In this document: positions 1 through 7,800 of the stretch, piece by piece
How positions within the stretch are numbered: the first letter of the stretch is position 1
Layout: every line of letters begins with the position of its first letter
IMG/VR virus record: IMGVR_UViG_3300025695_000051
Coordinates: 1 to 35,140 of that record
DNA length: 35,140 bases
Origin: a virus
Direction: 5' to 3' (one strand)
Made by a program: the position numbers and the translations under genes
Notes under the pieces: model-generated
What the model was told of the DNA's origin: nothing
Database searches by the model: none
What the model saw: only the letters and a program-made list of their open reading frames with translations

Positions 1-245
1 GAACCGTAAGTATCAGCAGTGACACCACTATTAGTAATAGAGACTTCACCTTGCGATACAGTAACACCTGTACCTGCTGTGATTTCTCTTAGTGTTTGAA
101 TTGCACTTGTGGATGCACTATCTGTTGTTTTGAAAAAAAGACGACCATCATTTGTATTGATGGCGATTTCGCCTAAATCCAGATTCGATGTAGTGGGCGA
201 TTTGCCCTTAACCGAACTACGCTTCAGTCTAATATTCGTAGACAT
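1..245 (-). CDS. Tail-fibre-type protein, N-terminal fragment (continues past window edge)
   Basis: An open frame starts at ATG 245 and runs off the left edge, giving 81 codons without a stop. The N-terminus reads MSTNIRLKRSSVKGKSP and is followed by DLGEIAINTNDGRLFFK. This resembles the first residues of the 663-residue fibre just upstream (MASIIRIKRSGTSGDPS, then LGQGELAYSYL, then DRLYIGTG). Such short N-terminal modules, with a basic strand, a G-E-[IL]-A motif and a D-x-R-L-[FY] strand, are common in marine T4-like phage fibre proteins and probably attach the fibre to the particle. The frame then continues with ITAGTGVTVSQGEVSI, a beta-rich fibre pattern. A ribosome site (GAGG, near 254-257) lies 7-9 bases before the ATG. 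A rho-independent terminator lies upstream, so this gene may have its own promoter. Length and C-terminal receptor-binding part cannot be seen. Confidence 0.75.
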   Translation of the reverse strand, partial: MSTNIRLKRSSVKGKSPTTSNLDLGEIAINTNDGRLFFKTTDSASTSAIQTLREITAGTGVTVSQGEVSITNSGVTADTYG

Positions 246-270
246 TTATCAACCTCGTTCCAATATTGGG

Positions 271-293
271 TAAAACGCCCATAAAGATGGGCG
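271..293 (-). terminator. Rho-independent terminator after the 663-residue fibre gene
   Basis: Read on the minus strand this is CGCCCAT, loop CTTT, ATGGGCG, then TTTTA: a perfect 7-bp GC-rich stem with a 4-base loop and a short T tract. It begins about 16 bases after the stop codon of the fibre gene ending at 309 and ends before the ribosome site of the next gene. It is the only convincing intrinsic terminator I could find in the window. Confidence 0.75.
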
Positions 294-308
294 CGTATTA
301 TGTACTAT

Positions 309-2300
309 TTAGTATGTTCCGCCATCAAGGGATTCTACAGTAACTAGACCTGAAGTAACACCGAACTGGTCAGAATCAAAAGATGCGACACCGTTATTAT
401 TAACAGTTGCAAGTTCAGCAGAGAAGATAATTGTATTATCAGAATCTTGTGAAGAACCGTATGTGATATCAAGACCTTCACCAACTGCAAAGAAGTTATT
501 ACCTAAATGGTCTTCAATATGTTCGTTGATTTCAGTACCGTTAATTAATAAGTTAGGTACATCAAGATTCTTGTTTGAGTTAAACTGGTCACCAGCAACA
601 GTATATGTAAATGTTGCATCGGCACCATTGATTGTGATACCTGCGCCATTCGCGGCAGTAGCATCAGCGGCACTATCAGCAAGAACAAGATTCAAGTCAT
701 TCACCGACATAGTAGTCGAGTTAATGATTGTCTGTGTACCTTGAACTACTAAGTCACCTAGTACAAGAACTTGACCACCATTTGAGTCACCGCTCTTAGG
801 ATCTAATACTAATACTTCAGTAGAAGTGTCTGTAGAAATCTTGTTTCCGTCAATACGAATATTATCTACAGTAGCACCAGTCAGACCAGTTAAGTCAGTG
901 ATTGTCGCACCAAGTTCTACTTCTGTATCACCAATAGTAATTGAATCATTTACTAAGTCTGCGTTTGCAACAGAACCTGCTTTAAGTGATATGTGACCGT
1001 TAGAAATATCAAAGTCAGTATCTTGGAACGATGCAACACCCAGATTATTAGCAGTTGCTTCTTCGCCTGCAACACTAATGTTGGTTCCTGAATGAGTGAC
1101 ATTAATACCTTCGCCACCTAAGATAGATACTGCATGTCCAGTAATTGGAACCTGACCATCATCTGTAGTAATCTGACGAATGAAGTCTGAGTCAATCGAT
1201 ACTTCACCAGTATTTAATTGGAAGTCTGTTGCCGCAAATTTAGCAGTACCTAACTGAGTGTAAGTTGCTGTTCTTGGAGTAACAGTAACAGTAGAACCAG
1301 AAGCAGTAACATCAAGACCTTGTATCGCAGAACCTAAGATATTAAGATTATGACCTGTAGGAATAGCAGTACCACTATCTGTAGTGAACTGTTCAGGAAT
1401 CTGGTCTGCAAGAGATATATGACCACTTACAATACTAAAGTCAGAATCTCTGAAAGATGCAACGCCTTTCTGAGATGCTGTGGCATCTGCAATTGCATAG
1501 TCAACAACGTTAGTGTCTGAGTCGATAGTTAATGTAAGACCGTTACCAGTTGCACTGAATGTTAAATCTGAATCAAGCAAAGATATTGCATTCTGGTTAA
1601 CAGTAAGGTTAGTTGCAACAGATACTTGACTTGCGGCAGTTAAACGACCTTGGTCATCTACAGTGAATGTAGGAATCTGTGTAGTAGAACCATATGATCC
1701 CGCAGTAACAGAAGTATCGTCTAGATTATACGTGACTATATGTGCATCACTATCTTTTACACTAGTAAGACCAGTACCACCAGCATATGTGACAAATTCA
1801 CTTGCAGGAAGATAAGAGAATGTACCGTCATCAGTACCAACCGTTACACTAAAGAAACTTGCAAGTGCATCAGCATAACTTTTGTTTACTGCATGGTCAT
1901 CTGCGGTAGGATTAGCAACGTTTTCTACATTACCGCCACCTACATCTAAGTTATTACCTTGTAAGTCAAGTGTTAATGAACCTGTTACTCCAATGGTGCT
2001 TCCATCAAGAGTAATATCGTCAACTATCAATTGGTCGATTTTACTGTCAGCATCGACTATGATAGCACTGTTCGGGGTCAGTGTACCTTTTGCGTGGTCG
2101 AGCATTTGAGTAAAGAACTTACCACCAATGACTTCGTGGTTTACTGCATTCCCTGCAATTTCAGTACCAGTACCAATGTATAGTCTATCACCACCATTCG
2201 AACCATTATCTGCTAAGTATGAATATGCTAATTCACCTTGACCTAGCGTACTCGGATCACCCGATGTTCCCGAGCGTTTAATTCTAATTATTGATGCCAT
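309..2300 (-). CDS. Tail fibre / virion structural protein, 663 aa
   Basis: A long beta-rich, acidic, Thr/Ser/Asp-rich protein with the N-terminal module MASIIRIKRSGTSGDPS, then LGQGELAYSYL and GGDRLYIGTGTE, typical of fibre proteins in marine T4-like phages. The rest has loosely repeated strands such as GVASF.D.DF.I..GHISL and TQIPTFTVDDQGRL. These repeat at about 70-100 residue spacing, for example near residues 290, 360 and 430, and again near the C-terminus as GVASFDSDQFGV, which suggests a trimeric beta-helical shaft. It ends in LDGGTY, a tail shared with two other proteins here. Its ATG overlaps the upstream stop (TAATG) with a GGAGG ribosome site, so it is coupled to the 74-residue gene. 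No enzymatic or chaperone domain is recognised. Receptor recognition is plausible but not shown by the sequence. Confidence 0.8.
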   Translation of the reverse strand: MASIIRIKRSGTSGDPSTLGQGELAYSYLADNGSNGGDRLYIGTGTEIAGNAVNHEVIGGKFFTQMLDHAKGTLTPNSAIIVDADSKIDQLIVDDITLDGSTIGVTGSLTLDLQGNNLDVGGGNVENVANPTADDHAVNKSYADALASFFSVTVGTDDGTFSYLPASEFVTYAGGTGLTSVKDSDAHIVTYNLDDTSVTAGSYGSTTQIPTFTVDDQGRLTAASQVSVATNLTVNQNAISLLDSDLTFSATGNGLTLTIDSDTNVVDYAIADATASQKGVASFRDSDFSIVSGHISLADQIPEQFTTDSGTAIPTGHNLNILGSAIQGLDVTASGSTVTVTPRTATYTQLGTAKFAATDFQLNTGEVSIDSDFIRQITTDDGQVPITGHAVSILGGEGINVTHSGTNISVAGEEATANNLGVASFQDTDFDISNGHISLKAGSVANADLVNDSITIGDTEVELGATITDLTGLTGATVDNIRIDGNKISTDTSTEVLVLDPKSGDSNGGQVLVLGDLVVQGTQTIINSTTMSVNDLNLVLADSAADATAANGAGITINGADATFTYTVAGDQFNSNKNLDVPNLLINGTEINEHIEDHLGNNFFAVGEGLDITYGSSQDSDNTIIFSAELATVNNNGVASFDSDQFGVTSGLVTVESLDGGTY

Positions 2301-2524
2301 TAGTATTGGCCTCCGTTAATGTCTTGTTCTTCTAAAGTTTTTGTTGCTTCAAAATTCTGACTTGTTGAATTATAAACAAGTACTGAACCATTTTCTTTAC
2401 TCCTAGTATCAACGCCAGAAATATTGTCGATGTTAGCAGTTGCCGTATTAACACGACGAACTGGTTTACCAACAACAACACGTTTTACTTTCGTATTACC
2501 TCGAAGCGATACCGTAACTGCCAT
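2300..2524 (-). CDS. Small virion-associated protein, 74 aa
   Basis: A small basic N-terminal half (MAVTVSLRGNTKVKRVVVGK) is followed by a segment GSVLVYNSTSQNFEATKTLE and the tail DINGGQY. The 'G.VLVYN..S..FEAT..L' pattern is one I associate with fibre-linked small proteins in marine T4-like phages, but I know no assigned function. Its ribosome site (GAGG) overlaps the stop codon of the upstream 119-residue gene (AGGTAA), and its own stop overlaps the start of the 663-residue fibre (TAATG). The three genes therefore form a tight cassette. The C-terminal GGQY resembles the end of the fibre (GGTY) and of the gp7-like protein (GGY). It may be a fibre connector; that is inference from context. 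Confidence 0.65.
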   Translation of the reverse strand: MAVTVSLRGNTKVKRVVVGKPVRRVNTATANIDNISGVDTRSKENGSVLVYNSTSQNFEATKTLEEQDINGGQY

Positions 2525-2527
2525 ATA

Positions 2528-2887
2528 TTACCTCGTGACCGAAGGCGAGACTTTTATCTTACCCTCAAGTATACGTTCGATAATAGTATTGCCGTCGATA
2601 TCTATAAAAGATAACTCTACGTCATACACGTATCGATTTCGTGGATTAAGTGTGTCTGTCTGTTCATTTGTAAGAGATAGAATGAGTATTCCATCTGTAG
2701 GTGGATCAGCAACAGCAGTTGTGAAAGAAATTATTTCATCACTGTCTACTGAATTGTAACTGCGTTTCATTGTAGCGGTCGCAGAATGCGCAGACAAGTC
2801 TTTCGTATTACCATTACTTTCTTGTAAGTGTAATTCGAGTGCTACATCTGCGCCTTGGTCAATTGTAAAATCTTCGTAGTCTGCCAT
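2528..2887 (-). CDS. Ig-like / BppU-type small structural protein, 119 aa
   Basis: The protein begins MADYEDFTIDQGADVALELHLQ and continues with alternating strands (LSAHSATATMKRSY, then DGILILSLTNEQT, then YVYDVELSFIDIDG, then RILEGKIKVSPSVTR). This is the layout of the small beta-sandwich proteins near fibre genes in many phages (the BppU N-terminal type: 'fTidqGatf..., a.mkir..., ...Y.yDvel..., ...il.G.i.v'). I chose ATG 2887. An in-frame TTG at 2902 would add five residues but is a poor start, and GGGA sits about 8 bases before the ATG. An exact late promoter lies about 39 bases upstream. It heads the cassette 119 aa - 74 aa - 663 aa. A baseplate or fibre-attachment role is likely; the exact partner is unknown. 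Confidence 0.65.
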   Translation of the reverse strand: MADYEDFTIDQGADVALELHLQESNGNTKDLSAHSATATMKRSYNSVDSDEIISFTTAVADPPTDGILILSLTNEQTDTLNPRNRYVYDVELSFIDIDGNTIIERILEGKIKVSPSVTR

Positions 2888-2925
2888 TCCAGTTCCCAAC
2901 AAATAAATTTAAAACTCTTTGGTTT

Positions 2926-2933
2926 TATTTATA
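2926..2933 (-). promoter_or_regulatory. T4-type late promoter (TATAAATA)
   Basis: The minus strand reads TATAAATA exactly, the T4 late promoter -10 element used by the gp55-type late sigma factor. It lies in the 65-base gap between the oxygenase-like gene and the 119-residue gene, about 39 bases before ATG 2887. The same octamer precedes three other genes here at similar spacing. Confidence 0.7.
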
Positions 2934-2952
2934 TGTTTTTGAAACTAGAAAT

Positions 2953-3642
2953 CTACTCTTCTGAAGATATTTCTTCTAGTAAGTCTTCACGAATTTCTTC
3001 TGATAGTGTACTTGTATCTAGTGTGAATGATACTGTACATCTCCAGCAATCAGAACTTGCCGCATGATAGAACAAACGTTCAGGTTCATCATAGTGACCG
3101 AAGTATGCCGCTTTACATTGCCAACCTGGTTCGTCTTGCATAGTGACTGTTTCTTTTGTAACAGGATCAACATACTTGAACCAACCATTACCATTCTCAC
3201 TCCATGAGAAGATTAGATTGTAAGCAGGTGCATTTGCATTATTGTGCCAAGAGATGAACCCGCCTGGAGGATATATTGCGGTCAACGCATTGTGTCTAAC
3301 ACCCAACCAACTAATCAAGTCATTCGATACTTCTGCAATACGTTCTGTCATTTCACGACGATATGTAGGCGGTGCATCACGTTCAAAGAACTCATGACCT
3401 TCACGATGAGTCGATATTTCATAACCATACATGGAATCAGGAAACCCTTCATGTTGAGTACCTTGATTGATAATCTCGTCACGATATTTATCACCTACCC
3501 ACCAATGACGATTACTTGCATCTTGTTTACATTGCAAGTGAAAGTACTTTTGAAAGTTTTCTTCTAAGTGAATATCTTTTATCGCATCAAGTCTTTCAAG
3601 TAATTCCCTATTCTTAATAGGCACATTTTGCATATAACTCAT
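2953..3642 (-). CDS. 2OG-Fe(II) oxygenase-like protein, 229 aa
   Basis: The C-terminal half has the layout of a prolyl-4-hydroxylase-like double-stranded beta-helix: YPPGGFISWHNNANAPAY (residues 124-141), a hydrophobic strand NLIFSWSENGNGWFKYVD, and a distal FYHAASSDCWRCTVSF (191-206). H133 and H193 are the expected metal ligands. R201, eight residues after H193, fits the 2-oxoglutarate contact. The usual HxD Asp is Asn (H133-x-N135), so the facial triad is altered. Phages related to cyanophages often carry such oxygenases near structural genes, and their substrates are mostly unknown. The gene overlaps the glycosyltransferase stop (ATGA), so the two are co-translated, suggesting both act on one target, perhaps a fibre protein. 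Catalytic competence is uncertain because of the Asn. Confidence 0.65.
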   Translation of the reverse strand: MSYMQNVPIKNRELLERLDAIKDIHLEENFQKYFHLQCKQDASNRHWWVGDKYRDEIINQGTQHEGFPDSMYGYEISTHREGHEFFERDAPPTYRREMTERIAEVSNDLISWLGVRHNALTAIYPPGGFISWHNNANAPAYNLIFSWSENGNGWFKYVDPVTKETVTMQDEPGWQCKAAYFGHYDEPERLFYHAASSDCWRCTVSFTLDTSTLSEEIREDLLEEISSEE

Positions 3643-4364
3643 ATAATATGTCCGTCTTTATCTAAACCACAAGAGTAGTGTCGTACTACAACTTCACCTT
3701 CAGGTTGAGTAATCGCCCAGTTGAAAGCATTATAGTAGTTCCAACGTAAGTCATCTTCAAAGATACCCAACTTCAAGTCTTTGTATTTAGGGGTCTTTTC
3801 AGTTAACCACCAAAGTGAGAACTGATCCCATGAACGAAGAGATTCTGCATAACCATCTGGCCACCATTCATGATCCATCTGTCGTCGAGTTAAGTCCCAC
3901 CAGTCATCCATGAATTCACGTACAATAGGTACTGTCATGTCATATAGACAAACACCACCACAAAGAGTGAACTTAGCAGAACCTTCGGGAGTATCAAAGT
4001 CTCGTTCTGCATAGATGTAGTCTCGGTCATCTGTCAATTCAGTGAATAGAATATCATAACCATTGAACTCATCAAAGACTGTTGCGATATCTTCGTGCTC
4101 AACTTCCATATCTGCATCAAGATAGAATGTCAAGTCATATGGTGAACGTGCCATACCATCTAGTTTAGCACGATAGTGATTACTACACCATTCTACATTA
4201 TCAAACAAGTCACGATGGATTTCTTCAAACATCCACTCTTCACAAAACAAAGTAATCTTTGCGTCTTCGTTATAGTCAAGAATAGATTCTGCAAGATTCA
4301 CTGCGTACTTATAGAAGTTAATCTTATTAGACGCAACGATTACATAACCTTTACTCTTTTCCAC
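3639..4364 (-). CDS. Glycosyltransferase, GT-A fold (GT8-like), 241 aa
   Basis: The N-terminus (GYVIVASNKINFYKYAVNLAESI) matches the first nucleotide-sugar strand and helix of GT-A enzymes. DLTFYLDADMEVE follows, with the metal-binding D83-A-D85, and then CGGVCLYD (about residue 134) and SWDQFSLWWL (about 186), which resemble the acceptor-side segments of small phage or bacterial sugar transferases. There is no signal peptide or membrane segment, so it should act in the cytoplasm. The start is GTG 4364, supported by an AGAGG site inside the end of the preceding gene (14-base overlap). It overlaps the oxygenase-like gene by ATGA. A plausible role is adding sugar to a virion protein or to a host surface precursor. 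Donor and acceptor cannot be read from the sequence. Confidence 0.75.
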   Translation of the reverse strand: MEKSKGYVIVASNKINFYKYAVNLAESILDYNEDAKITLFCEEWMFEEIHRDLFDNVEWCSNHYRAKLDGMARSPYDLTFYLDADMEVEHEDIATVFDEFNGYDILFTELTDDRDYIYAERDFDTPEGSAKFTLCGGVCLYDMTVPIVREFMDDWWDLTRRQMDHEWWPDGYAESLRSWDQFSLWWLTEKTPKYKDLKLGIFEDDLRWNYYNAFNWAITQPEGEVVVRHYSCGLDKDGHII

Positions 4365-4815
4365 TTTCCGCTACCTCTAATTCACTTTCAAGTAATTTCA
4401 TTGCCCAAAGATTAACTTCGACTTTAGACTTAGCACGTCGAATCTTTGCTTTCAATTTACGATTCTTAGAGTTTTTAATTTCTTCGGTTTCAAAGATTTC
4501 CATCTTATAGTTAAACAGTTCTTCAAGTTTACGTGCACGAGCATGTTCTTCGTCACGTTGCTTCTTCTCTGCTTTCTCATTCTCTTTGCGAACTTTACGT
4601 TCTTCGGTATTCCGTTCAATGAGTTCTTCGCCAAGAGTTTCTACAACCTCAACGAACATCTCATTGTCACTACCATCTTTGTTTAGTTTATTCAGTAAGA
4701 ATACCTGACGTGTTTCTCGGTCAGCATCATCACGCATCTCAAGAATACAGTTAAGTTTCTGTTTGTCAGAATTCTCTTCCCAGAATGCATTATCCATCCA
4801 TCGTCTAAAACTCAT
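4351..4815 (-). CDS. Charged coiled-coil protein of unknown function, 154 aa
   Basis: I do not recognise this protein. The first 70 residues (MSFRRWMDNAFWEENSDKQ onward) look globular and acidic. Residues about 70-130 are a Lys/Glu/Arg-rich helix (ERKVRKENEKAEKKQRDEE and beyond) that should form a coiled coil, followed by a shorter amphipathic helix to the end. There is no catalytic motif. It has a good ribosome site (AGAGGAAA) and is first in a three-gene cassette with the glycosyltransferase and the oxygenase-like gene, with the next start inside its end. It could be a scaffold or adaptor for those enzymes or a small structural chaperone; neither is supported beyond position. Confidence 0.6.
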   Translation of the reverse strand: MSFRRWMDNAFWEENSDKQKLNCILEMRDDADRETRQVFLLNKLNKDGSDNEMFVEVVETLGEELIERNTEERKVRKENEKAEKKQRDEEHARARKLEELFNYKMEIFETEEIKNSKNRKLKAKIRRAKSKVEVNLWAMKLLESELEVAESGKE

Positions 4816-4866
4816 TTCATTTCCTCTTTGGTTTTAATAGTATTATATAGTAATAATTTATCTAAA

Positions 4867-4895
4867 AGTATAACACACTAATTGACGTAAATCAA
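4867..4895 (-). promoter_or_regulatory. Possible sigma70-like promoter for the coiled-coil/GT/oxygenase cassette
   Basis: On the minus strand TTGATT (4895-4890) and TATACT (4872-4867) are separated by exactly 17 bases, a fair match to TTGACA/TATAAT (4/6 and 5/6). They lie just before the cassette that starts at 4815, in the 76-base gap after the 2031-residue gene. A second TATAAT-like run occurs nearer the gene (4842-4847) but without a -35 partner. This gap lacks the exact late octamer. AT-rich DNA gives such matches by chance, so this is tentative. Confidence 0.3.
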
Positions 4896-7800
4896 GAAGT
4901 TCTTACATAAAGTGTATATGTTTCTATTATCTCTGTGCCACTGTCGATTGTTGTACCTGTATAGTTACCGATAAAGTTACGTTGATAGTTCCCAATGAAC
5001 GAACGTGAGTAATTACCTACGAATGTTCTTGAGTAGTTACCTGTGAAGTCTCCGATATAACTTGAAGTTCTGTCACGTGTAAAGTCTTGAGTATAAGCAG
5101 AGGCACGAGTACGTGTGAATGCTGATACCCTTGTACGCACTGAGGTTCTTACTGAGATACGAGAATAGTTGCCTACAAAGTCTCTTGTGTAATCACCAGT
5201 AAAGTCACCGATATAGTTAGATGTACGAAGACGTGAATATTCGCCTATGAAATCTCTTGTATAGTTACCAGTGAAGTCGCCTACAAATGTTTGTAATCTA
5301 TCACGTGTATAGTTACCGATAAAGTTACGAACATAGTTACCAGTAAAATCACCTGTAAATGCTCTTGAGTAATTACCAATGAAATCTCTACTGAAGTTAC
5401 CTGTGTATTCACCTACAAAGTCGGTCTGTCTATCTCTTGAGTATTCACCAATAAAGTTACGAGAATAGTTACCAATGTAATCACCAGCGAATAAGCGTGT
5501 ATAGTTGCCCGCAAAGTTTCTTGTATAATCGCCAGTAAAGTTTCTTACCGATGTTCTTACTGAGTTACGTGTATATTCACCAACAAAGTTACGAGCATAG
5601 TTACCAATGTAATCACCAGCGAATAAGCGTGTATAGTCGCCAGTAAATAATCTGCTGTAATTGCCTATGAAGTTACCTGTGTAATCAGTAATACGAGTAC
5701 GTGAATATTGTCCTGAGAATCCACGAGTGTATTCACCAACAAAGGTTTGACTTGAAGTACGTGTGGATAGACGAGCATATTGACCTGAGAATCCACGAGT
5801 ATAGTTGCCAATGAAGTTACCCGCAAATACTGCGGTACTGTTACGTGAATAATTACCAGTAAATGTTCTGTTATAGTTTCCTATAAAGTTACCAGTATAA
5901 TCAGTCACACGAGTTCTTGCGTATGCACTTACACGATTTCGTGAATATGAACTATTACGTGTACGAGCATATGCGCTGTATCGAGTACGTGTTGAAGTAC
6001 GTGTATATTCACCAACAAAGTCGCCTATGTAATTACCGGCAAAGTTTCTAGCATAATCACCAGTAAAGTTACCTGCGAATGTACGAGTATAATTACCAGA
6101 CAATCCGATTAAGTCTGTAACACTAGGAGCAAGCGGATGAGACATATCATCTACACGAGGTTCCCACCACTGTTGAACAGTAGCAGTATCAGTCGAGTAG
6201 TACAAGTATGTTCTGTGGTTTGCTTGTGTTGTTCCTGCTGGCCATGTGGTGTTACCTACACTATGAATATTCTCTCCCGCAATGTTATAAACACCAGAGT
6301 CTGACGGTACTGTATAACCCGAAGGTCCTGCATAGAATACTACAAGATACCAATTATCACGATCCGCATTAGAGTAAGGCCAGTCATTCCAGTTAACGTT
6401 AACTTCAGAATAATAGTTTCCGCTTAGATTAGTTCCGCTTGAATTCTTAGCATAGTAACCAAAGTAGAAGTGACCATTACCTTTGACTGGACGTTTTACC
6501 CAAACTGAGAAACGGTGAATCTGTGTCGCATCTACTGGGAAGTTTGATGTGTTCCAACCACCATCAGCATTTGATGTTGCATCTTGATTAGACGTTTCCC
6601 AGATGATATCTGTCCCTTTCGGACTTTGACCTACGATACGTTTGTTACCGTCACCATTCTGACCATAATTAGTTGCAGAACCAGTACCCACTGTCCATTC
6701 AGGAAAATAAGTTGCAAGAAGGTTAGACTGGTCTGAGTAAGTAGTTCCAGTTAAAGGTTCGAAGTTAGCGGCAGGAATAATCTCCCAAGATCCGCCTGGT
6801 TTCAACCAACCAACTGCGATACCGTCACCGCCACCTTGTTCTTCGAATCTTGCTTCAAATGAATGCCAACCTTGCGTTAACGATATAGAACCATCAGTAC
6901 GAGAACCATAAGACCCAAATCCATGACCACCATACCAAGACGCAACGATAGTACCATTCACTTTGACGTCCATTGCATCATCGCCATCACAACTAAATTC
7001 GTAAGTACCTGTTGAAGGTGCGTATATCCAACCTTTGTATACTATAGCATAATATGATGTTAATGTCGCATAAGAAGGATAACCTGTTACAGTTCCCGAT
7101 ACAATTCCAGTAGTCGGCATTGTCCAAGTTTGGGCACCACTACCCCAAGAAAGAGGACCTGTATGAGCGCCAGTAGAAACAAGTGAAGCGTTTTGAATCA
7201 TATCATCCATACCATGTTCTGTGGTTGGATGACCGCCACTCCAGTTATATAACTCATATGTCAAGTCGCCAGTGGCGTCCATTGAACTAGTCACAATACT
7301 GTCACGAGTCGATATACGACTATATGCGCTATAACGTGCACGACTGTATACCGCAGAATATGCAGAGTATCTACTTCTTGTTGAAGTTCTTGCGTATGCA
7401 CTGTAACGAGTACGTGTTGAAGTTCTTGCGTATGCACTTACACGGTTACGAACAGAACTACGTGTACTATTACGAGCATAAGCACTGTAACGAGTACGTG
7501 TTGAAGTTCTTGCATATGCACTATTACGAGTTCTTGAGTAGTTACCTGCGAATGCACGAGCATAGTTACCAGTGAAATCGCCAGTATAATAACCTGTACG
7601 AGTATAGTCGCCTACGTAATTACCGCCATAATATCCAGTACGAGTATAGTTACCGACGAAGTTACCAGCAAAGTAATTTGTACGAGTATAATACAAAGTA
7701 CGTGTAGATGTACGTGTGCTTGTTCTTGCATAGTCACCAGTATAATACAATGTACGCGTATAGTCTCCTACGTAGTATAATGTACGTGTATAGTTACCAG

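Noticed and set aside
463-744. Plus-strand open frames lying opposite the fibre gene, and many like it (for example 16290-16745, 18928-19392, 32135-32641)
   Set aside because: All lie antisense to long, recognisable minus-strand genes. Their predicted proteins are low-complexity, and they have no ribosome site or family pattern.
2888-2902. TTG 2902 as start of the 119-aa protein
   Set aside because: ATG 2887 begins the recognisable MADY...FTIDQGA N-terminus and has a GGGA ribosome site at suitable distance. The TTG would place that site inside the gene.
4894-4904. AAGAA-G-TTCTT inverted repeat at the end of the 2031-aa gene as a terminator
   Set aside because: The arms are separated by one base, so no hairpin can form. 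It overlaps the coding end and lacks a T tract.
7324-7575. Plus-strand frame rich in His/Tyr/Asn/Leu opposite the repeat array
   Set aside because: It is the mirror translation of the tetrad repeat DNA. Its periodicity comes from the real gene on the other strand.
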